From an uncultured Pelagibacteraceae bacterium (GTDB lineage: Bacteria > Pseudomonadota > Alphaproteobacteria > Pelagibacterales > Pelagibacteraceae): DNA of 64,000 bases. Below the pieces are notes generated by a model, which worked only from the letters and a program-made list of their open reading frames with translations, was not told the origin of the DNA and did not search any database. Within the stretch, counting starts at the first letter, position 1. Each line of letters begins with the position of its first letter. Where the stretch lies: assembly GCA_902540595.1 (NCBI GenBank), contig CACBNI010000004.1, positions 57,144 to 121,143 on the forward strand. Reading direction: 5' to 3'. Positions 57,787 through 64,000 of the stretch are shown piece by piece. Both the position numbers and the translations under genes were made by a program.

Positions 57787-58423
57787 TCAAATCTCTATTC
57801 AATCTTTTCTCTGCTTGTAACCTTATATCTGGATTAGGGTTTTCTGAACTGATTATTTGATTGAAAAACTCTTTTGCCTTCTGATTTTGTTCTTTGGCAT
57901 AAAAATACTCTGCCATTAAATATAAGGCATGCGATTTCCAAACACTCTTAGAGTTAATTAGTGGTTTTAGAATATTTAACATATCTCCTTCGGCATATTG
58001 ATCTGCATTAAACAAAGCTTTTTTGTAAATAATTAAATTATTAATTTCATCATCTAATGGTGTCTGATTAATTAAAATATCAAATAACTCATTTATCTGC
58101 TTTTGATCAGAAAGAAGTTTATTATCAATTATAAAATAAAGTGACAACGGAGAATAAGTTGGATCTTTTGCATTTATTATTTCAATCAACTTATTAGTCG
58201 TTTTTTCTCTATTGTTTTCTGAATATTCAACTGTGATTAAATTATAATCCTCAGAGATTTGTTGTTTTTTATTTGTCTGATATTTATCAAAACCATAAAC
58301 CGCAACACTTATAGCTAATACAAATAAAATTCCAAAAATTAATTTATTTTTATTATTTACAAAAAAATTTTTTACTTTTTCGTTTCTCGTGTTTGTATTT
58401 ATAATTGATACTTCTTCATCCAT
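57779..58423 (-). CDS. TPR-type membrane-anchored protein, YfgM-like
   Basis: N-terminal TM; adjacency to BamB-like gene; ALYLMAEYFYAKEQNQKAKEFFNQI. Confidence 0.7.
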   Translation of the reverse strand: MDEEVSIINTNTRNEKVKNFFVNNKNKLIFGILFVLAISVAVYGFDKYQTNKKQQISEDYNLITVEYSENNREKTTNKLIEIINAKDPTYSPLSLYFIIDNKLLSDQKQINELFDILINQTPLDDEINNLIIYKKALFNADQYAEGDMLNILKPLINSKSVWKSHALYLMAEYFYAKEQNQKAKEFFNQIISSENPNPDIRLQAEKRLNRDLSE

Positions 58424-58424
58424 A

Positions 58425-61094
58425 TTAAATCATGTTCCTTAACACAAACTGTAATATCCCGCCATTTTTATAATACTCCAGCTCATTTTTGGTATCTATT
58501 CTACACAATGTTTTAATTTTCTTCATTTCGCCAGACGCATATTTTATCTCTACCATCACTTCATCGGATGGATTAATTCCTTTTTCAATATCAATAATAC
58601 TGATTAATTCTGAACCGATTAAATTTAAATTTTTCCGATTAACTTCATTTATAAATTGTAAAGGTAAAACCCCCATTCCAATCAAATTAGACCTATGAAT
58701 TCTTTCAAAACTTTCAGCTAGTACTGCTTTAATACCCAATAATTTTGTTCCTTTGGCAGCCCAATCTCTTGAAGAACCAGTTCCATATTCTTTGCCACCT
58801 ATTACTACTAAATCAGTACCTCTCTTTTTATATTCTACTACTGCATCATAAACTGATAAAACCTTTTTTTCTGGATATAATTTTGTAAATCCACCTTCTG
58901 TTCCAGGAGCCATTTCATTTCTTATTCTGATATTAGCAAAAGTTCCTCTCATCATTACTTCATGGTTTCCTCTTCTTGATCCATATGAGTTATAATCTTT
59001 TGGTAAAATCTGATGCTCCATAAAATACTCACCTGTTGGACTATCTTTTTGAATACTACCTGCTGGGGAAATGTGATCTGTTGTTACCATATCTCCTAAT
59101 ATAAGCAAAGGTCTTGCATCTTTTATTTCTTTAAATCCTTCTGGCTCATCTGGCAGAGAATCAAAAAAGGGGGGTTTTTTTACATACGTTGAGCCTTTGT
59201 CCCAATTGTAAATACTGGTACGATCAGTTTTAATTTTCTGCCATTGACTTGGTCCTTCAGAAACATTTGAATATCTATTGATAAACATTTCAGCATTTAA
59301 AGATTGTTTTAAAGTATTTTCAATTTCATCATTTGAAGGCCATATGTGTTTTAAATACACATCATTGCCATTTTTATCTTTTCCTAATGAATCTTTATAT
59401 AAATCAAATTCCATGTGACCTGCTAGAGCATAGGCAACAACTAAAGGCGGTGATGCTAAATAATTAGCTTTGATATGAGGAGAAATTCTTCCTTCAAAAT
59501 TTCTATTTCCCGATAAAACTGAGACTGCATAAATGTTTTCTTCTTGAATAGCCTCAACAATATTATCTGCTAATGGTCCAGAGTTACCAATGCAAGTTGT
59601 GCATCCATAACCTACTAAATTAAAGCCTAATTTATCTAAATAAGTGTTCAATCCTGCTTTAGCCAGATAATCTGTCACAACCTGAGACCCTGGTGCTAAT
59701 GAGGTTTTTACCCAAGGCTTAACTTCTAAACCAAGCTCAACTGCTTTTTTAGCTAACAAACCAGCTCCAAGTAAAACATTTGGATTTGAAGTATTTGTAC
59801 AAGAAGTTATTGCTGCAATAAGTATTGAACCATCTTTTATTTCAAAATCAGAATTTGAAACTTTTGCAACTGACTTTTCTTTTTTGTTGGTTGCTTCCTC
59901 TAATACTTTTTTAAAAGATGTTGAGGCATCTGTTAATAAAACTTTATCTTGTGGTCTTTTAGGACCTGAAATAGTAGGTAAAATTGAAGACATATCTAAT
60001 GTAAGCGTGTCTGTAAAAACTATATCATTGCTTGCCCATAGTCCTTGCTCTTTTGCATACTTCTCAACTATATCAACTGTATGCTGATCTCTTCCTGAGA
60101 ATTTTAAATATCTTAAAGTTTCATCATCTATTGGAAAAAAACCGCATGTTGCTCCATATTCTGGAGCCATATTTGCAATAGTTGCTCTATCGGCCAGAGT
60201 TAAATTTTTTAATCCTTCACCATAAAATTCAACAAATTTTCCAACAACTCCTTTGTCTCTAAGCATCTTCACAACTGTTAAAACTAAATCCGTTGCAGTG
60301 GTTCCTTCAGGCATTTTATTTTTAACTTCAAAACCTATAACTTCAGGAATTAACATTGAAATAGGTTGGCCTAGCATTCCAGCTTCTGCTTCAATACCAC
60401 CAACACCCCAACCCAAAACCGATAATCCATTAACCATAGTTGTATGACTATCTGTTCCAACTAAAGTATCAGGAAAAAGATAATTATCACCTTTAAATTT
60501 CTCTGACCAAACTACTTTAGATAAATATTCTAAATTTACTTGATGGCAAATACCTGTGCCAGGGGGTACTATTCTAAAGTTATTAAAAGCTTGTTGTCCC
60601 CATTTTAAAAAAGAATAACGCTCAGCGTTTCTTTCAAATTCGATATCAACATTTTTTTCAAAAGAATCTGCTTTTGCAGATTGATCAACTTGCACTGAGT
60701 GATCTATCACAAGATCAACGGAAGATAGTGGATTAATTGTATTTGGATCTTTATTTTTATCTTTGACTGCTTCTCTCATTGCAGCTAAGTCTGCCACAGC
60801 TGGAATACCAGTGTAATCCTGAAGTAAAACTCTTGCGGGTCTATAGGCAATTTCTGTATTTGAGTTTTTTGTTTCTAGCCAATTTTTAATAGAGTCTATT
60901 TGGTTTTTATTTACTGATAGATCATCTTCATATCTTAATAAATTTTCTAAAAGAACCTTTAAAGATTTCGGCAACTTAGATATGCCATTTAGTCCATTTT
61001 TTTCAGCTTCAATTAGAGAGTAATATTTGTAATCTTTATTATTTACTGAAATTTGTTTAAGTGAATTGTACGAATTTTTGTTTCCTGGTGTCAT
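58425..61094 (-). CDS. acnA: Aconitate hydratase A
   Basis: VLLQDYTGIPAVADLAAMREAV; LVGTDSHTTMVNGL; AAITSCTNTSNPNVLLGAGLLAKKAVELG. Confidence 0.97.
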   Translation of the reverse strand: MTPGNKNSYNSLKQISVNNKDYKYYSLIEAEKNGLNGISKLPKSLKVLLENLLRYEDDLSVNKNQIDSIKNWLETKNSNTEIAYRPARVLLQDYTGIPAVADLAAMREAVKDKNKDPNTINPLSSVDLVIDHSVQVDQSAKADSFEKNVDIEFERNAERYSFLKWGQQAFNNFRIVPPGTGICHQVNLEYLSKVVWSEKFKGDNYLFPDTLVGTDSHTTMVNGLSVLGWGVGGIEAEAGMLGQPISMLIPEVIGFEVKNKMPEGTTATDLVLTVVKMLRDKGVVGKFVEFYGEGLKNLTLADRATIANMAPEYGATCGFFPIDDETLRYLKFSGRDQHTVDIVEKYAKEQGLWASNDIVFTDTLTLDMSSILPTISGPKRPQDKVLLTDASTSFKKVLEEATNKKEKSVAKVSNSDFEIKDGSILIAAITSCTNTSNPNVLLGAGLLAKKAVELGLEVKPWVKTSLAPGSQVVTDYLAKAGLNTYLDKLGFNLVGYGCTTCIGNSGPLADNIVEAIQEENIYAVSVLSGNRNFEGRISPHIKANYLASPPLVVAYALAGHMEFDLYKDSLGKDKNGNDVYLKHIWPSNDEIENTLKQSLNAEMFINRYSNVSEGPSQWQKIKTDRTSIYNWDKGSTYVKKPPFFDSLPDEPEGFKEIKDARPLLILGDMVTTDHISPAGSIQKDSPTGEYFMEHQILPKDYNSYGSRRGNHEVMMRGTFANIRIRNEMAPGTEGGFTKLYPEKKVLSVYDAVVEYKKRGTDLVVIGGKEYGTGSSRDWAAKGTKLLGIKAVLAESFERIHRSNLIGMGVLPLQFINEVNRKNLNLIGSELISIIDIEKGINPSDEVMVEIKYASGEMKKIKTLCRIDTKNELEYYKNGGILQFVLRNMI

Positions 61095-61095
61095 G

Positions 61096-61689
61096 TTATA
61101 AATAAAAAGTTATTATGCTTATTAAAAGAAGCAGTGACATAGCATAATTAAAATAATTAATATATTTCTGATTTGTCGCAAATTTCCTTATAAATTTGCC
61201 CATGAATGTCCAAAGAGTGATGCTGGTTACTGAAACGATTAGCGCTAAAATAATAATTTGAGTCGTAAAATTAACAAAATTTTCACCTGGATTTAAATAA
61301 GTCGAAACAACAATCACTGATGCAATTACCCCTTTTGGATTTAAAAATTGAAAAACAAAAGTATTTATAAATTTCACAGGATTTTTATCTTTATTTTCTA
61401 CATTGGTAGATTTTGAAAATGAAATCTTATAAGCCAAGTAAATTAAAAATAATGTTCCTAAATATTTTAATATTTCTTGAATTAATGGATATAACTTAAA
61501 TATATTAATTAATCCGAGCGCAACACATAATAAAAGAAAGGGGAAACCTAAAGTAACTCCAATTATAAGTGGGATAGTTCTTTTAATTCCAAAATTAAAT
61601 CCAGAATAAAATGCTATAAAATTATTTGGTCCAGGAGTGAACGCAGCTACGATTCCAAACAATGTGATAGATAAAATTTCTGGGTGCAT
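61096..61689 (-). CDS. LysE-family amino-acid exporter
   Basis: GIVAAFTPGPNNFIAFYSGFNFGIKRTIPLIIGV; FQFLNPKGVI. Confidence 0.88.
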   Translation of the reverse strand: MHPEILSITLFGIVAAFTPGPNNFIAFYSGFNFGIKRTIPLIIGVTLGFPFLLLCVALGLINIFKLYPLIQEILKYLGTLFLIYLAYKISFSKSTNVENKDKNPVKFINTFVFQFLNPKGVIASVIVVSTYLNPGENFVNFTTQIIILALIVSVTSITLWTFMGKFIRKFATNQKYINYFNYAMSLLLLISIITFYL

Positions 61690-61691
61690 TT

Positions 61692-62033
61692 TTATGCTAT
61701 AGGAAGACCATTCTCAGATTTTTGAGATGGATGGACTAGTATTACTTTACCTTCTGCATCAATTGATCCAAGAATAAGAACCTGAGAAACTACACCAGCA
61801 ATATTTTTTTCTGGAAAATTACAAACTCCTATAACCTGTTTTCCTTTTAAATTTTCCTCGTTGTAATAGTGAGTTATTTGAGCTGAAGATTGTTTAATTC
61901 CAATTTCATTACCAAAATCTACACTTACGACTAATGATGGTTTTCTTGCCTTTTCATTTTTTTGAACTGAAATTACAGTGCCAACTCTAATGTCAACTTT
62001 ATCGAAAATATCGTAGGTTATTTGTTCTTTCAT
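61692..62033 (-). CDS. csaA: tRNA-binding domain protein, CsaA-like
   Basis: DIFDKVDIRVGTVISVQKNEKARKPSLVVSVDFG; GVVSQVLILG. Confidence 0.9.
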   Translation of the reverse strand: MKEQITYDIFDKVDIRVGTVISVQKNEKARKPSLVVSVDFGNEIGIKQSSAQITHYYNEENLKGKQVIGVCNFPEKNIAGVVSQVLILGSIDAEGKVILVHPSQKSENGLPIA

Positions 62034-62060
62034 ATAATTAATATATAATGAAACCTAAAT

Positions 62061-63251
62061 ATGAGTACAGAAAATAATTTAGAAGTTTTGTTTGATAATT
62101 CAGTTAAGATTTTAACTGACTTAATAGCGTTTAAAACAATCTCTGGAGAAGATAACAATTCTCTAATTGATTATTGTGATAATATATTAAAAAAACTCGG
62201 AGCTACTTCTTTTAGAACTTTTGATGAGCACAAAAAAAGAGTCAATTTATTTGCAACAATAAAATCTAAAAAACCCAGTAATAAAAAACCTATAATCTTA
62301 TCTGGACATACAGATGTTGTGCCCGTATCCAAAGGTTGGGCAACAGATCCTTTCAAAGCAACTATCAAAGGTGATAAACTTTATGGAAGAGGATCGTGTG
62401 ATATGAAAGGATTTATTGCATGCTCATTAGCTTTTGCACCAATTTATTCAAAATCTAATCTAGATAGAGATATTCATTTTTCTTTCACTTTTGACGAAGA
62501 AACTGCATGCCAAGGAGCGCCTATTCTCATTAAGGAGTTAAAAAAAAGAGAAATTAAAGATGGAATTTGTATTGTTGGAGAACCTACAAACATGAAAATT
62601 ATTGATGCTCATAAAGGATGTTACGAATACACAACATATTTTAAGGGTTTAGCTGGTCATAGCTCAGCGCCGCATAAGGGTGTAAGCGCAGTCGAATACG
62701 CTTCAAGATACGTAAATAAATTGATTGAATTAAGAGATAAACTTAAAGAAAGAGCCCCTAAAGACTCTATATTTGAACCTCCTCATTCAACTCTTTCGAT
62801 AGGAGGGATATTTGGAGGAATTGCTCACAACGTGATTGCAGATAAATGTCATGTCAACTGGGAAACAAGACCAGTGATTAAAGAAGATGCAATATTTCTA
62901 AATCAAGAATTAGATAAATATGCAAATGAAGTTTTATTACCTGAAATGAAAAAAGTTTTTTCTAGTTCATCTATTGAAAAAAAAGTTATTGGAGAAATAA
63001 TTGGATTTGATCGTAAGGATAAATCTGATGCCTGTGAATTAATTTCAAGTTTAACAGGTGATAACTCGAGACAAGTTGTATCTTTTGGAACGGAAGCAGG
63101 CTTATTTCAAGAAATAGGAATAAGTACAGTAGTTTGTGGCCCAGGTTCAATTGAACAAGCACACAAAACTGATGAATTTATAATTTTAGATGAATTAAAA
63201 AAATGTTTAAAATTACTCGATGGGATCAAAGAAAAATCTTCTTTAAATTAA
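62061..63251 (+). CDS. argE: Acetylornithine deacetylase-like M20 peptidase
   Basis: ILSGHTDVVPVSKGWATDPF; LYGRGSCDMKGFIA; FTFDEETACQGA; CIVGEPTNMKIIDAHKG. Confidence 0.88.
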   Translation: MSTENNLEVLFDNSVKILTDLIAFKTISGEDNNSLIDYCDNILKKLGATSFRTFDEHKKRVNLFATIKSKKPSNKKPIILSGHTDVVPVSKGWATDPFKATIKGDKLYGRGSCDMKGFIACSLAFAPIYSKSNLDRDIHFSFTFDEETACQGAPILIKELKKREIKDGICIVGEPTNMKIIDAHKGCYEYTTYFKGLAGHSSAPHKGVSAVEYASRYVNKLIELRDKLKERAPKDSIFEPPHSTLSIGGIFGGIAHNVIADKCHVNWETRPVIKEDAIFLNQELDKYANEVLLPEMKKVFSSSSIEKKVIGEIIGFDRKDKSDACELISSLTGDNSRQVVSFGTEAGLFQEIGISTVVCGPGSIEQAHKTDEFIILDELKKCLKLLDGIKEKSSLN

Positions 63252-64000
63252 CTCCAACCACCAACTGATTTTACTTCTAAGAACTCAAGCAAACCTTCTT
63301 TACCTGCTTCTCTTCCAATACCAGAATGTTTAAAGCCACCAAAGGGTGCATCAACAGCAATACCTGCACCATTTACATCAACCATTCCAGATCTTAGTTT
63401 TCTAGCAAGTCTTCTGATTTTCTCAGAGTCTTGGCTTTGAATATAATTAGTTAAACCATAATCAGTATCATTAGCAATTTCTATTGCCTCTTCCTCAGTT
63501 TCAAATGGTATTACAGATAAAACAGGACCAAATATTTCAGTCCTGGCAATTTCCATTTGGTTGTTTACATCTGCAAATACAGTAGGTTTTACATAATAAC
63601 CATCATTCATACCTTCTGGTTTTCCAGGGCCTCCAGCGACTAGTTTTGCACCCTCGTCTATTCCTTTTTGAATTAATGTTTGAATTTTATTATATTGAGT
63701 TTCGGAAATTACAGGGCCTATATGTTCGCCTTCTTTTTTTGGATCATCCACTTTAAATTCATTTGTATATTTTTTTAGTCTTTCTATTGCTTCACCATAC
63801 ATAGATTTTTCAACCAACATTCTTGTTGGAGCATTGCAAGATTGACCTGAATTTCTAAAACATCTTAAAGCTCCTCTTTCAATGGCTTCAGGATCTGCAT
63901 CTTTGAAGATAATATTTGCTCCCTTGCCCCCTAGTTCTAAACTAACTCTTTTAAAATCTTTAGCGGCATTTTGAGATATCAACGCACCTGCTCTAGTAGA
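63248..64000 (-). CDS. Aldehyde dehydrogenase (C-terminal part; gene continues beyond the window)
   Basis: VSLELGGKGANIIFKDADPEA; GQSCNAPTRML catalytic Cys; frame stays open to 64000 (STRAGALISQNAAKD). Confidence 0.9.
   Translation of the reverse strand, partial: STRAGALISQNAAKDFKRVSLELGGKGANIIFKDADPEAIERGALRCFRNSGQSCNAPTRMLVEKSMYGEAIERLKKYTNEFKVDDPKKEGEHIGPVISETQYNKIQTLIQKGIDEGAKLVAGGPGKPEGMNDGYYVKPTVFADVNNQMEIARTEIFGPVLSVIPFETEEEAIEIANDTDYGLTNYIQSQDSEKIRRLARKLRSGMVDVNGAGIAVDAPFGGFKHSGIGREAGKEGLLEFLEVKSVGGWS

Noticed and set aside
1-64000. CRISPR arrays, tRNA/rRNA genes, insertion sequences, prophage
   Set aside because: No spaced direct repeats, cloverleaf-like intergenic stretches, transposase or phage structural genes noticed; intergenic gaps are mostly too short. 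A tRNAscan/Infernal run would be needed to exclude structured RNAs formally.

Overview
AT-rich bacterial chromosome segment. Gene content, tiny intergenic gaps and recognisable protein families fit a SAR11-clade alphaproteobacterium (Pelagibacterales); this is inferred without a database search. Coding density is very high. I saw no rRNA, tRNA, CRISPR, prophage or insertion sequence. The window is dominated by methylated-compound and one-carbon metabolism. It carries a DMSP block (ProX/ProW-type ABC genes, a short MetF-like protein, DmdA) and an SBP56/methanethiol-oxidase-like gene. It also carries a heterotetrameric sarcosine/N-methylglutamate dehydrogenase-like operon beside formate-THF ligase. 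A TMA/TMAO block follows: Tmm, TmoVWX-type transporter, Tdm, MgsABC, two glutamine-synthetase-like genes (one GmaS-like) and Amt. Housekeeping genes include purEK, cspA, photolyase, acnA, bamB/yfgM-like, zapE-like, an ArgE-like peptidase and an aldehyde dehydrogenase cut by the window edge. The best candidates for undescribed systems are: (i) the tightly packed minus-strand operon 4990-9432 (Rieske oxygenase, methyltransferase, P-loop kinase, HxGH nucleotidyltransferase, 2OG oxygenase, ECHDC3-like protein, small membrane protein); (ii) the translationally coupled minus-strand operon 14404-17808 (dipeptidase, 553-aa unknown, DUF3726-like protein, and an uncalled 55-aa CxxC/CxxC microprotein); (iii) a lysine-rich-tailed unknown protein directly after mgsC, and a second glutamine-synthetase-like enzyme in the N-methylglutamate block. 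All family assignments come from reading motifs in the translated ORFs.
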